From: Bacillus sp. SM2101
GTDB lineage: Bacteria; Bacillota; Bacilli; Bacillales; SM2101
Reading direction: 5' to 3'
Assembly (NCBI RefSeq): GCF_018588585.1
Contig: NZ_JAEUFG010000011.1
Span: forward strand, 118,872-182,871
Length of the DNA stretch: 64,000 nt
This document shows positions 55,085 to 63,955 of this stretch, one piece after another (the stretch's first letter is position 1; each line of letters starts with the position of its first letter). A program made the position numbers and the translations under genes. The notes beneath the pieces were generated by a model. It saw only the letters and a list, made by a program, of their open reading frames with translations. It was not told the origin of the DNA and made no database searches.

Positions 55085-56350
55085 TTGAATATAACTACAA
55101 ATAAAACCGCTGAAACAGCAATTTTAGTTGGATGTCAATTGCCCAATTTAAATGATGAAAGATTTATGTTTTCGATGGAGGAACTTGCATCTTTAACAAA
55201 AACGGCGAATGGGACTGTGGAAGTTGTCGTTACACAGAAAAGAGAGAAAGTTCACCCTGCTACATACATAGGTAAAGGGAAAGTAGAAGAAATTGTAAAT
55301 TTGGAAAGTGAAATGGAACCACAGATTATCATTTTTAATGATGAGCTGACACCTAGCCAAATTAGAAATTTAACAAAGTTATTTCAGGCGAGGGTAATTG
55401 ATAGAACTCAACTAATTTTAGATATTTTTGCAATGAGGGCTAGATCACGTGAAGGGAAGCTCCAAGTTGAACTTGCACAATTACAATATTTATTACCTAG
55501 ACTAGCTGGGCAAGGTATTTCTTTATCTAGGCTCGGGGGAGGAATTGGTACAAGAGGTCCAGGTGAAACGAAGCTCGAAACGGATAGAAGACACATCCAT
55601 CGTCGAGTCGTTGAAATTAAGCAACAATTATCGTCGATCGTTCAGCATCGAGTGAGGTATCGTGAACGGAGAAAGAAAAACAATGCATTTCAATTATCTT
55701 TAGTAGGATATACGAATGCTGGAAAATCAACGCTTTTTAATCGTTTAACAGCAGCTGGTGCTTATGAAGAAAATGAGTTGTTTGCTACATTAGATCCTAT
55801 GACGAGAAAGATGTCGATACCATCTGGGATGAATGTACTGCTCACGGATACCGTAGGATTTATACAAGATCTTCCTACCACATTAGTAGCTGCATTTAGA
55901 TCTACATTAGAAGAGGTCAAAGATGCTGATGTACTTATACATGTAGTTGATTGTTCCAATCCAGATTATTTTAATCATGAACAAACTGTATATCAGTTAA
56001 TAGAAGAGTTAGGCTTCGAAAATATTCCAGTCATAACCGTTTATAATAAGCGTGACAGTATTCATCCAGATTTTGTACCCTCATCAAATACAGAAGTTGT
56101 CACAATTAGTGCACATAACGACAATGATGTTATTAAACTGAAAGCTTGGCTCGAAAATCGTATAAAAGAGAATATGGTTAAATATCACGTGAAAATTCCA
56201 AGCCAAGACGGGAAATTACTGTCATCCATCAAAACGGATACGATTGTAACAGAGACAAAATATGATGAAAGAGAAGATGTTTATGAATGTACAGGATATG
56301 TATTATCTTCACATATCGCATTCGGTAAACTAAAGAAATATCAAGTTTAG
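55085..56350 (+). CDS. hflX: GTPase HflX
   Basis: Ribosome-associated GTPase, 421 residues from the TTG at 55085 (AAGGGAAGG about 10 nt upstream, product [16 protein letters not shown]). The ATG at 55037 would add 16 residues and lacks a ribosome site. Domain 1 carries [13 protein letters not shown], then the coiled-coil LARLGGG-type [20 protein letters not shown], the G1 P-loop GYTNAGKST from residue 208, [10 protein letters not shown] and the G4 VYNKRDSI. ynbB follows 13 bp downstream. Confidence 0.93.
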   Translation: MNITTNKTAETAILVGCQLPNLNDERFMFSMEELASLTKTANGTVEVVVTQKREKVHPATYIGKGKVEEIVNLESEMEPQIIIFNDELTPSQIRNLTKLFQARVIDRTQLILDIFAMRARSREGKLQVELAQLQYLLPRLAGQGISLSRLGGGIGTRGPGETKLETDRRHIHRRVVEIKQQLSSIVQHRVRYRERRKKNNAFQLSLVGYTNAGKSTLFNRLTAAGAYEENELFATLDPMTRKMSIPSGMNVLLTDTVGFIQDLPTTLVAAFRSTLEEVKDADVLIHVVDCSNPDYFNHEQTVYQLIEELGFENIPVITVYNKRDSIHPDFVPSSNTEVVTISAHNDNDVIKLKAWLENRIKENMVKYHVKIPSQDGKLLSSIKTDTIVTETKYDEREDVYECTGYVLSSHIAFGKLKKYQV

Positions 56351-56363
56351 AAAGGGAAGAAAC

Positions 56364-57635
56364 ATGTTTCATAACTTAAGTAACGGAGAGCAAATCTCCG
56401 ACATAGTAAATATAGTAGAAGACAAAATACGTAATATCCATCATCAAATCGATCGGAATATAGAAGTGAATCAATATCGAGTACTTGAGAGTTTTCGTGG
56501 ACATAAAATAAGTGATTCACATTTCACGCCCTCAACAGGTTATGGTTATGATGATGTTGGAAGAGATACGTTGGAGAAAGTATATGCACAAGTTTTTGGA
56601 GGCGAAGCTGGATTAGTTCGCCCACAAATCATATCAGGAACGCATGCCATTTCAATTGCATTATTTGGTGTGCTTAGGCCATTTGATGAGCTTTTGTATA
56701 TAACTGGGAAGCCATATGATACTTTAGAGGAGATAGTAGGAATTAGAGGTTCAGGCGTAGGCTCTTTTAAAGAGTATCATATTGGGTATAACAGTATACC
56801 GTTAGCTACAGATGGCAAAATTGATTATAACAAAGTAAAAGAAGCGATAAATGAAAAAACTAAAATGATTGGTATTCAAAGATCTAAAGGATATGCAAAT
56901 AGACCCTCGTTTTCGATAAGTGAGATTCAAGAAATGGTTCAATTTGTAAAATCGATTAATGAAGAAATCGTCGTTTTTGTTGATAATTGTTATGGTGAAT
57001 TTGTAGAACCATTGGAGCCTTGTCATGTAGGTGCAGACTTAATTGCTGGATCGTTAATAAAAAATCCTGGTGGTGGTTTTGCTAAAACGGGTGGTTATAT
57101 CGTAGGGAAGAAAACTCTTGTTGATGCATGCTCCTATCGAATGACTTCTCCTGGAATAGGTAGTGAAGCAGGAGCATCGTTACATAGTTTGCAAGAAATG
57201 TATCAGGGATTCTTTCTCGCTCCACACATTGTTGGTCAAGCTTTGAAAGGTGCTGTTTTTACATCAGCTTTCTTATCCGAAATCGGCATGAACACACATC
57301 CTAGCTGGAACAGTCATCGAACAGACCTTATTCAATCAGTCCAATTTGATAATAAAGAAATGATGATTGCATTTTGTCAGGCAATCCAATATTGTTCCCC
57401 AGTCAATTCTTATGTTACTCCGTACCCTAGCTATATGCCTGGTTATGAAGATGATGTGATCATGGCGGCTGGTACCTTTATACAAGGGTCTAGTATTGAA
57501 CTATCAGCGGATGGGCCTTTGAGGCCACCATACGTAGCATACGTACAAGGGGGGCTAACATATGCTCACGTCAAGATAGCGGTTTGTTCGGCAATCAATC
57601 ATTTGATTGAAAAAAATCTCCTCAAAATAGGCTAA
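56364..57635 (+). CDS. ynbB: PLP-dependent methionine gamma-lyase family protein YnbB
   Basis: 423-residue fold-type I PLP enzyme, of the family once called aluminium-resistance protein and linked to methionine gamma-lyase. The PLP Lys is K233 in [18 protein letters not shown], with [12 protein letters not shown] providing the Asp for the cofactor ring. ATG after AAAGGGAAGA. It is placed between hflX and glnR as in B. subtilis. The exact reaction is unproven. Confidence 0.9.
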   Translation: MFHNLSNGEQISDIVNIVEDKIRNIHHQIDRNIEVNQYRVLESFRGHKISDSHFTPSTGYGYDDVGRDTLEKVYAQVFGGEAGLVRPQIISGTHAISIALFGVLRPFDELLYITGKPYDTLEEIVGIRGSGVGSFKEYHIGYNSIPLATDGKIDYNKVKEAINEKTKMIGIQRSKGYANRPSFSISEIQEMVQFVKSINEEIVVFVDNCYGEFVEPLEPCHVGADLIAGSLIKNPGGGFAKTGGYIVGKKTLVDACSYRMTSPGIGSEAGASLHSLQEMYQGFFLAPHIVGQALKGAVFTSAFLSEIGMNTHPSWNSHRTDLIQSVQFDNKEMMIAFCQAIQYCSPVNSYVTPYPSYMPGYEDDVIMAAGTFIQGSSIELSADGPLRPPYVAYVQGGLTYAHVKIAVCSAINHLIEKNLLKIG

Positions 57636-57678
57636 ATAAGAACAGAATGAACGAAAAGAAAATTGATGTAATTTATTG

Positions 57679-57695
57679 TGTTAGATTTTATGACA
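57679..57695. promoter_or_regulatory. GlnR operator 1 of glnRA
   Basis: TGTTAGATTTTATGACA fits TGTNA-N7-TNACA exactly and lies just upstream of the -35. Confidence 0.92.
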
Positions 57696-57700
57696 TAGTG

Positions 57701-57729
57701 TTGACAAAAAACATAACATGGAATATACT
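57701..57729 (+). promoter_or_regulatory. glnRA promoter (sigma-A)
   Basis: TTGACA at 57701-57706, exactly 17 bp, then TATACT at 57724-57729, 32 bp before the glnR start. Confidence 0.92.
57702..57718. promoter_or_regulatory. GlnR operator 2 of glnRA
   Basis: TGACAAAAAACATAACA matches TGTNA-N7-TNACA with one mismatch and overlaps the -35 and spacer, the arrangement known for autorepression by GlnR with feedback-inhibited glutamine synthetase. Confidence 0.78.
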
Positions 57730-57760
57730 GAATATAGTAATAAATGATGGAGGTATCATT

Positions 57761-58162
57761 ATGGCTGATGAAATCAGAAGGTCCATGCCACTTTTTCCTA
57801 TCGGAATTGTGATGCAGTTAACCGAATTAACAGCTAGGCAAATTCGATATTACGAAGAGCATGGATTAGTATCTCCGGCAAGAACCGAAGGGAATCGACG
57901 ATTATTTTCTTTTAATGATGTTGACAAGCTATTAGAAATTAAAAATCTAATAGATCAAGGTGTCAATATGGCAGGGATTAAGAAATTATTTGCAGGCAAT
58001 CAAGATGCAAAACCTGTACAAGAAAATGAAGTAGTTAAAGCGAACAAACAAGAACTATCTGAAGATGAACTGCGCAAGCTACTAAAAGCTGAACTGATGA
58101 ATGCTGGAAAATACAATCGTACAACTCTGAGACAAGGAGATATGTCCCGATTTTTCCATTAA
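57761..58162 (+). CDS. glnR: Nitrogen regulator GlnR
   Basis: MerR-family repressor of 133 residues controlling glutamine synthetase and other nitrogen genes. The winged helix reads [20 protein letters not shown], and the C-terminal tail ([17 protein letters not shown]) is the autoinhibitory segment that binds feedback-inhibited GlnA. I chose ATG 57761 with GATGGAGG upstream; the longer frame to 57647 runs through the promoter. First gene of glnRA. Confidence 0.96.
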   Translation: MADEIRRSMPLFPIGIVMQLTELTARQIRYYEEHGLVSPARTEGNRRLFSFNDVDKLLEIKNLIDQGVNMAGIKKLFAGNQDAKPVQENEVVKANKQELSEDELRKLLKAELMNAGKYNRTTLRQGDMSRFFH

Positions 58163-58284
58163 TTAAAATGTGCATGCAACCGTTAGAAATAAGTAAAATA
58201 TAGGTGAAATATATTCTTGAATGGATGCACTTCACCAATTTTTATTTAAATAAATTTTTTAAAATCAAGGGAGGAGCTTTTTTT

Positions 58285-59619
58285 ATGGCAAAGTACACAC
58301 GAGAAGACATTGTTAAGATGACTGAGGAGGAAAACGTTAGATATATAAGACTACAATTTACTGATTTATTAGGAACGATCAAAAATGTTGAAATCCCTAC
58401 TAGTCAGTTAGAAAAAGCACTTGATAATAAAATGATGTTTGATGGATCTTCAATCGAAGGCTTCGTACGTATAGAAGAATCAGATATGTATTTATATCCT
58501 GACTTAGATACTTGGGTTGTATTCCCTTGGACATCTGAAAAAGGTAAAGTTGCACGTCTAATTTGTGATATTTACAATCCTGATGGTACTCCTTTTGAAG
58601 GAGATCCACGTAATAACTTAAAGCGTGTACTTAAAGAAATGGAAGAGCTAGGATTTACTGACTTTAATTTAGGAGCGGAACCAGAGTTTTTCTTATTTAA
58701 AGTTGATGAAAAGGGCGAACCAACTCTTGAATTAAATGATAAAGGTGGATACTTTGACTTAGCACCGACTGATTTAGGTGAAAATTGCCGCCGTGACATC
58801 GTTTTAGAATTAGAAGAAATGGGCTTTGATATTGAAGCATCTCACCATGAAGTAGCGCCAGGGCAACATGAAATCGACTTTAAATATGCTGGTGCGTTAA
58901 AAGCAGCTGATGATATTCAAACGTTCAAGCTTGTTGTAAAAACGATCGCTAGAAAGCACGGTTTACACGCAACATTCATGCCAAAACCACTTTACGGCGT
59001 AAACGGATCTGGAATGCATGCAAACCTTTCATTATTTGCTAATGGTGAAAACTCATTCTTTGACCCTACTGGCGACTTAGAGCTTAGTGAAACAGCTCGT
59101 CAATTTATCGCTGGTGTGATAAAACATGCACCAAACTTTACAGCTGTTACAAATCCAACAATCAACTCATATAAACGTTTAGTACCTGGTTATGAAGCTC
59201 CTGTATATGTCGCTTGGTCAGCTCGTAACCGTAGCCCATTAATCCGTATTCCTGCATCTAGAGGTATGAGCACACGTGTTGAAGTGCGAAGCGTTGACCC
59301 AAGTGCAAACCCATACCTTGCAATGTCAGTATTACTTGCAGCTGGATTAGATGGTATCAAAAACAAACTTACAGCTCCTGCACCAGTTGACAGAAACATC
59401 TATGTAATGAACAAAGCTGAGCGTTTAGAAGCTGGTATCGTAGACTTACCTGCAACACTAGAACATGCATTAGAAAACTTAAAGTCTGATGAAGTTATGA
59501 CAGGTGCAATGGGTAAACATTTATTCGAGCACTTTGTAGAAGCTAAAGAAATTGAATGGGATATGTTCCGTACGCAAGTTCACCCTTGGGAACGTGACCA
59601 ATACATGACTTTATACTAA
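58285..59619 (+). CDS. glnA: Glutamine synthetase, type I-alpha
   Basis: ATP-dependent synthesis of glutamine from glutamate and ammonium, dodecameric. 444 residues. [20 protein letters not shown] includes Arg62, the Bacillus-type feedback-sensing residue. AEPEFFLF, the glutamate site [15 protein letters not shown] and [19 protein letters not shown] are complete, and there is no adenylylation-loop extension. ATG 58285 after AAGGGAGGAGC. It is co-transcribed with glnR, whose repression depends on GlnA. Confidence 0.98.
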   Translation: MAKYTREDIVKMTEEENVRYIRLQFTDLLGTIKNVEIPTSQLEKALDNKMMFDGSSIEGFVRIEESDMYLYPDLDTWVVFPWTSEKGKVARLICDIYNPDGTPFEGDPRNNLKRVLKEMEELGFTDFNLGAEPEFFLFKVDEKGEPTLELNDKGGYFDLAPTDLGENCRRDIVLELEEMGFDIEASHHEVAPGQHEIDFKYAGALKAADDIQTFKLVVKTIARKHGLHATFMPKPLYGVNGSGMHANLSLFANGENSFFDPTGDLELSETARQFIAGVIKHAPNFTAVTNPTINSYKRLVPGYEAPVYVAWSARNRSPLIRIPASRGMSTRVEVRSVDPSANPYLAMSVLLAAGLDGIKNKLTAPAPVDRNIYVMNKAERLEAGIVDLPATLEHALENLKSDEVMTGAMGKHLFEHFVEAKEIEWDMFRTQVHPWERDQYMTLY

Positions 59620-59661
59620 AATTAAAATGTTGATTTAACAACGTTTATAGCAGTTACTTTG

Positions 59662-59711
59662 GTGGGTCAAGCAAAGCTGGGATTTAAAATTCCAGTGCTT
59701 GACCCACTTTT
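59662..59711 (+). terminator. Terminator of glnRA, next to the integrase end
   Basis: GTGGGTCAAGCA at 59662-59673 pairs perfectly with TGCTTGACCCAC at 59696-59707, with an inner CTGGGA/TCCAG stem, then TTTT. A second GACCCAC copy at 59712-59718 lies right before the integrase 3' end, so the element may have inserted by this terminator. Confidence 0.85.
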
Positions 59712-59736
59712 GACCCACAAAAACTCCAAAAAAAAT

Positions 59737-60867
59737 TCACCCCAATAAATCATTCATATATTTTTCATACTTGTCCACCGAAGTATTTTCAAGCTTAGAT
59801 GAAATATGAGAGTAAACATCCGAGGTAATTGTAATACTTTTGTGACCTAATCTTTCTTGAACGAATTTCATAGTTGCGCCTGATTCCAGTAATAAAACTG
59901 CATGAGTATGTCTTAGTCCATGGATTGGCATTTTTACTCATCCGGCTTTTTTTAGAATTCTCGAAAATGCATTAAAGAGAGTAGACTTAGGTAGAAAATT
60001 TCCATCTTCACGACAGAATACTAAATCTAATTCATGTTTAGACTCTTCATTAAAGACAATTTTGTTCTCATTGAGAACCTTCAGATAATTTGATAATTCC
60101 TTAACTAGAGACCCATTTATTTTTATTCTTCTTTCCGATTCATATGTTTTAGTTTCTCCGATGGCCTGAAAATCTAGAGATTTGTTTACATAGATATAGC
60201 CTTCTTTTAGGTCAATATCCTTTATTTGGAGAGCGGCAGCTTCACCTTTCCTCATACCTGTTTCTATTAGTGTTTTGAAAAACATATAGTAAATATGGCT
60301 ATCTTTTCTAGCTACTTTTAGAAAATGTGAGATGTTTTCTGATTCGATGTATTGTAAATCTGACTTCTTTTTAGTTTTACTTTTTGGGATGGTCGCACCT
60401 TCACATGGATTATTGTCAATTTTTCTTAATGGGTGTACAGCCGTTTTCATAGCATTAAACATTGTAGTGTGTATAATTTCAATTGTCCTCTTACTATAAC
60501 CCTGGTCATCTAAATAATTAAGAAATTTTTGGTATTTTAAAGGTGTGATATCTTTTAAATTTACTTCTTTAAAGTATGGTATAATCTTTGTTTTTACATT
60601 TCTTTCATGTAGAATATAAGTGTTCTTTCTTACATTATCTTTCTTATATTCGACTAACCATTCATGGAGATAGTTTTTCAAAGCAATTGGAGTATTATCC
60701 ACCTCAATTCCATTGAGAACCTTTTTTTCAACTTCGTTTGCAGCTATTTGAGCCTCTTTTTTTGTTTTAAACCCACTTTTAGATAATTCATTTTTTTTCT
60801 TGGTGATGGGATCAGTATATCTAATTCAAAATTGCCATGTATTTCCTCGTTTTCGGAATTTAGCCAT
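59737..60867 (-). pseudogene. Tyrosine-recombinase integrase with two in-frame TGA codons
   Basis: Minus-strand reading from ATG 60867 (AAGGAGGCTTTA upstream) is one frame of 377 codons ending at 59737, broken by TGA at 60826-60828 (codon 14, after GNTWQF) and TGA at 59938-59940 (after FSRILKKAG). Between and after them it is a full ICE/phage-type integrase: arm-binding N-terminus (IRYTDPITKKKNELSKSGF), SAM-like core-binding domain, and catalytic residues Arg in ETGMRKGEAAAL, HxxR in HGLRHTHA, His in RLGHKS and Tyr in TSDVYSHIS. Probably a recently inactivated gene. No phage or conjugation genes adjoin it. Confidence 0.88.
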
Positions 60868-61452
60868 TTAAAGCCTCCTTTTTATTATATTTGTAAAAAT
60901 ATCCCATTATAGCAGTTGTGAATTATGTATTTAATTAAGGATAAAATGCAACTATTATATGAAATAGGGTCTTCTCATTTAAGTTACATCCATAAACCTT
61001 TAGCAGAGAATAAATATATTGAGTAGGAAACGGTCATTTACAATAAAATAACAATTTTATCGTGAATTAACACATTAACAACAAGAATTTAACAAATATT
61101 AACAAAACAGCACAAATTATTTCCTCACTCCCTACCCACACCAAAATATTAAGGAGTACAAAATTTTAAATACATGGCATTTGCATAATTGCATAACCTC
61201 ACATAGCCTCTACTCTTCGGAGTAGGGGATTTTTTATTTTGCATCGAAAATACACATGCACGTGAATGAAAAGATAATTTTGTCTGAGGGCATTTCTAGT
61301 AACACTAGTAAAAAACTAATAATATCTAAAATATAAGCTTAAGTGACTAAATTGTCATTTTATAGTCACTGGAAAGTCATCTTAGATAAGTATATTTAAG
61401 TTGTATCAAACATTTAGATGAAATATCAGACCAAAGAAAGGATGTTTTTTAA
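60868..61452. other. Intergenic region between integrase and secreted protein gene
   Basis: 585 bp. It holds four TTAACA hexamers at 61067, 61075, 61089 and 61099, a ribosome-like AAGGAG near 61152 that leads only to a four-codon frame (MAFA), and the orphan terminator at 61207. From 61240 on it is the likely promoter region of the next gene. Confidence 0.5.
61207..61240 (+). terminator. Orphan terminator with TTCG loop
   Basis: CCTCTACTC pairs with GAGTAGGGG (one G-U) around TTCG, followed by ATTTTTTATTTT. No plus-strand gene precedes it, so it may end a short RNA transcribed from about 61100. Confidence 0.85.
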
Positions 61453-62184
61453 ATGAAGAATACAAAGAAATATATTGTAGCTGCGTCATTATCAGCATTA
61501 TTACTAGGAGGAGGAGTCACAGCGCTTAATTCTGATGTGTTTGCTTCAAACTACAACACAAAACAAACATCTATTGAAGTATCGCAAGATTCGATCGTAA
61601 AAGCGAAAACATATGAAGATTTCAGAAATATTCAATATGAAGATTTTAATTTTGGTGAGTTTTATGGTGGTTTTAGTATTGATTATAATGAAGATGGGAC
61701 GACAAAATTAACAAGTTTCACTGGGGAATACATTGTAGTGGATAATGGAGTTTTCGAAATATATTCATCTGAAGAAATTTTAAACCAGTTATTTGAAAAT
61801 GAGCATACTGATGTATCAGCTGAAGGTGTTCAAGAGCTTAAGAAAAAAGAAGCTTCTATCATTCGTATGGATCCATGGGTGATGCTATATAATGAAATTG
61901 AAAGTAAGGATATTGATACTGAAGGGAAAACATTTGGGCAATTGTACGATGAAAGTGATTTAAAGAAGCTCGTAACACCTATAAACTATGTGTCGAAGGC
62001 AATGTATTATGGCCTAGAAGTAGATAATAAAACAATGGATGAAATTAAAGCTGAAGTTTTAGATTTTAATGCCTCCATAAAACTCATGGAAGAATCGAGA
62101 GATCTACCTTACGACCCAAATTGGTTAGTAGAAGCAGAAAAATGGTGGGTTGAAATCTTTGGAACTCAGCCTACAGATCAGTGA
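61453..62184 (+). CDS. Secreted protein, unknown
   Basis: 243 residues with a clear Sec signal peptide (MKNTKKYIVAASLSALLLGG, cleavage after SDVFA). The mature part is acidic, rich in Asp, Glu, Tyr and Trp, with no Cys and no motif I recognise. The C-terminal half is predicted helical (MDEIKAEVLDFNASIKLMEE, WLVEAEKWWVEIFG). AAAGGATG precedes the ATG. It lies between the integrase pseudogene and the small-peptide gene, so it is probably cargo of an integrated element. No function can be assigned. Confidence 0.75.
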   Translation: MKNTKKYIVAASLSALLLGGGVTALNSDVFASNYNTKQTSIEVSQDSIVKAKTYEDFRNIQYEDFNFGEFYGGFSIDYNEDGTTKLTSFTGEYIVVDNGVFEIYSSEEILNQLFENEHTDVSAEGVQELKKKEASIIRMDPWVMLYNEIESKDIDTEGKTFGQLYDESDLKKLVTPINYVSKAMYYGLEVDNKTMDEIKAEVLDFNASIKLMEESRDLPYDPNWLVEAEKWWVEIFGTQPTDQ

Positions 62185-62240
62185 GGTTTACAGTGAAATA
62201 AAAGGGTAAATACCAACCTGTTAATAATATAAAATAGTTA

Positions 62241-62275
62241 AGAGGTGAGACCTTATTAAGGGTGTCGCCTTTTAT
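62241..62275 (+). terminator. Weak terminator after the secreted protein gene
   Basis: An imperfect AGGTGAGACC / GGGTGTCGCCT hairpin followed by TTTTATC. A second hairpin AAACTCC / GGAGTTT lies at about 62291-62320. Confidence 0.5.
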
Positions 62276-62393
62276 CTATTATCATATAAAAAACTCCGCC
62301 ATTAGTTAGGAGTGGAGTTTAAAGGTGATTCAGACATTTTATCTTATGTATAACCAGAAAAAGTGAATCTTGACCTATAAAAAGGTATGTAAA

Positions 62394-62435
62394 CCCTCCC
62401 TGATCGTTCATGAATGGAGGAGACATCAGGGAGGG
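62394..62435 (+). other. Strong 11-bp hairpin of unknown role
   Basis: CCCTCCCTGAT at 62394-62404 pairs perfectly with ATCAGGGAGGG at 62425-62435 around a 20-nt loop. GC-rich in an AT-rich setting and without a U run, so not a normal terminator. It lies in the 580-bp gap between the secreted protein and the peptide gene. Confidence 0.7.
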
Positions 62436-62631
62436 GAGAGTGATAATAAAGGGTGTACTTTATGGTATGTAATATATTTAATTTATCTTGTATTAATGTG
62501 ATAGGTCAAATTAATCAATTTTTACGTAACACAATGTAAAAAGAGGTTGCTAAGGACTGAAAAATACTCCTTTTTGTTTGGAATTAAAAATACCACAATT
62601 TATTTGTATACATAAACCTTATATATCAGTG

Positions 62632-62648
62632 TGTTTACTTAGTAAACA
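62632..62648. promoter_or_regulatory. Palindrome upstream of the small-peptide gene
   Basis: TGTTTAC-TTA-GTAAACA is a perfect 7-bp inverted repeat 117 bp before the ATG. It looks like a regulator site; the regulator is unknown. Confidence 0.5.
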
Positions 62649-62764
62649 TAATAATTTATTACTTTAGCCACCATTATAAATGACTTAAGCCACTTGTTTA
62701 ATTTTGGAAATATCCTTACGATAAATGTGTGAAAACAATAATAATGTACAAAGGAGGAAAATAA

Positions 62765-62899
62765 ATGCGTAAGATTTTCGCGCTTGTAGTAACGCTAGGT
62801 CTTTTATTTTCTGCTAATGGAGTTTCAGCTGCGGTGAATAATGACGGAGTATTTACACCTGATTGTCATCATGAAGTTGAGAGATGCTTTCCAGAATAG
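62765..62899 (+). CDS. 44-residue secreted peptide precursor
   Basis: AAAGGAGGAAAATAA leads to ATG 62765 and a 44-residue product that begins MRKIFALVVTLGLLFSANGV and continues SAAVNNDGVFTPDCHHEVERCFPE. The first 22 residues are a textbook Sec signal peptide with an A-x-A-type end (VSAA). The mature part is about 21 residues with two Cys and a His pair. Size and layout resemble exported signalling-peptide precursors (Phr-like) or a small antimicrobial/structural peptide, but no receptor or maturation gene is adjacent. Followed by its own terminator. Confidence 0.72.
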   Translation: MRKIFALVVTLGLLFSANGVSAAVNNDGVFTPDCHHEVERCFPE

Positions 62900-62913
62900 A
62901 TTAAATAACTTTG

Positions 62914-62946
62914 AGGTGGAATTTGATTTATAGGTTCCACCTTTAT
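62914..62946 (+). terminator. Terminator of the small-peptide gene
   Basis: AGGTGGAA at 62914-62921 pairs with TTCCACCT at 62935-62942, followed by TTATTA. Confidence 0.75.
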
Positions 62947-63053
62947 TACTAAACTAAATAGAAATTGTGTTGAACAACTTTTTGTCTCATTGATGGCACC
63001 AACAACACAGGAGAACATAAAATGTATTACACTGGCATTATGACATGAAAACT

Positions 63054-63086
63054 GCCCAACTCTTTATTGAATAGAGTAGGGCTATG
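63054..63086. terminator. Bidirectional terminator
   Basis: GCCCAACTCT and AGAGTAGGGC form a 10-bp stem with one mismatch. T-rich sequence follows on both strands, so it can serve the peptide gene and the converging minus-strand gene. Confidence 0.7.
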
Positions 63087-63097
63087 CTTTTAATTTC

Positions 63098-63556
63098 TTA
63101 TTTACCGTTTTGAAATGTAGAGACATTGATACATCGACACGTACTTGTAAGAATTAAAAATGCTGGTTCACATTTATTGTCTAAAATAGATAATCGATAC
63201 GTATGACAACCTATAGGTGGTGTATCACATATTGTATAGCTTGGGGTTAATGTGAAAATGTCCTGTCTTTCATCTGACACAGGGTAACTACATAGTGTAA
63301 TAGCATTCCCACCTGTTATGCGTTCGACTACATACAGAACGCCAAAAGCCTCTGGTCCATTAACATTTGCTTGTAAGTCTACCATAGTATCAATCTTTGC
63401 AACCCAATCCTTTTCTGTCACACTTATTGTATCTGTTGTTAATATTATAGGGACAAATACTGACCCTTCCATACCATCATTTAATGTAAATTCTTCAAAT
63501 TGACAATTACAAAATATTTCATTGTTTTCTTTCCCTTTGCACTGACAGTCAGACAT
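63098..63556 (-). CDS. Cys-rich orphan protein, predicted beta-rich
   Basis: 152 residues without a signal peptide. The N-terminus is Cys-rich (SDCQCKG, IFCNCQFEEF), and further Cys pairs lie near the C-terminus (SYTICDTPPIGC, LTSTCRCINVS), 9 or more Cys in total. The middle is Thr/Val/Ile-rich and probably beta-stranded. Such composition recalls spore-coat or exosporium proteins, but I recognise no family. GGGAAGGAAAATCT precedes the ATG at 63556. It has the bidirectional terminator at its end. Confidence 0.68.
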   Translation of the reverse strand: MSDCQCKGKENNEIFCNCQFEEFTLNDGMEGSVFVPIILTTDTISVTEKDWVAKIDTMVDLQANVNGPEAFGVLYVVERITGGNAITLCSYPVSDERQDIFTLTPSYTICDTPPIGCHTYRLSILDNKCEPAFLILTSTCRCINVSTFQNGK

Positions 63557-63684
63557 AGATTTTCCTTCCCTTCGAGTATTAAGATGTTATTAATTAGCGA
63601 ATGCCTGACTACTTAAATGTGCAACTGACAACTGTCTACATTATAAAAATGTCATTTGTAAACACAATGATTATTGAGGTTATT

Positions 63685-63712
63685 AAAGGGCTGCAGTCAG
63701 TCCTTTTTTGTT
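63685..63712 (+). terminator. Terminator just upstream of the toxin unit
   Basis: AAAGGGCTG at 63685-63693 pairs with CAGTCCTTT at 63698-63706 (one G-U) around CAGT, then TTTT. No annotated plus-strand gene lies between it and the start of the divergent gene at 63556, so it may end a short RNA. Confidence 0.8.
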
Positions 63713-63735
63713 TGCCTGAGTCAATATGGGCAACT

Positions 63736-63745
63736 ATGGTATAAT
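63736..63745 (+). promoter_or_regulatory. Extended -10 promoter of the toxin gene
   Basis: TATGGTATAAT has the TGn extension directly before TATAAT at 63740-63745. TTGCC upstream is too far (22 bp) for a standard -35. Confidence 0.6.
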
Positions 63746-63809
63746 TGGAATACAATAGCGAATTTCTAAGGGTGGTCGGCTTCATTCCCCATGAGAGGGG
63801 GTGAGGCAT

Positions 63810-63899
63810 ATGACAGTATTTCAATCATTGATGTTTGCCGTGGCGTTTGCTGGGCTTGTCATTTCGATACTGTCTTTTAATAAAAACGATAAAAAATAG
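63810..63899 (+). CDS. Holin-like type I toxin peptide
   Basis: 29 residues that begin MTVFQSLMFAVAFAGLVIS, one membrane helix, then a short basic tail FNKNDKK. Size, the MTVFxSLM start and the tail match the putative holin-like toxin family (TxpA/BsrG-related type I toxins). GAGGGGGTGAGG precedes ATG 63810. The mRNA 5' segment AAGGGTGGTC (63768-63777) is perfectly complementary to GACCACCCTT (63899-63908) at the stop codon, the kind of 5'-3' pairing that hides ribosome sites in such mRNAs. The antisense antitoxin RNA was not located. Confidence 0.8.
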   Translation: MTVFQSLMFAVAFAGLVISILSFNKNDKK

Positions 63900-63923
63900 A
63901 CCACCCTTCGTATCCTGATAAGA

Positions 63924-63948
63924 TGAACTGAACCCATAAAGTTAGACA
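63924..63948 (-). mobile_element. Terminal inverted repeat of an IS3-family element
   Basis: TGAACTGAACCC followed by ATAAAGTTAGACA resembles IS150-group IS3 ends, which start with TG and contain GTT(A/G)GACA. It lies 8 bp before the end of the transposase gene. The element continues beyond the window. Confidence 0.78.
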
Positions 63949-63955
63949 TATATAT

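Noticed and set aside
61152..61191. Small gene after AAGGAG near 61152
   Set aside because: The only ATG gives MAFA and a stop; no longer start is usable.
63636..63824. 62-codon minus-strand frame across the toxin leader
   Set aside because: No ribosome site. It overlaps the promoter, terminator and leader of the toxin gene.
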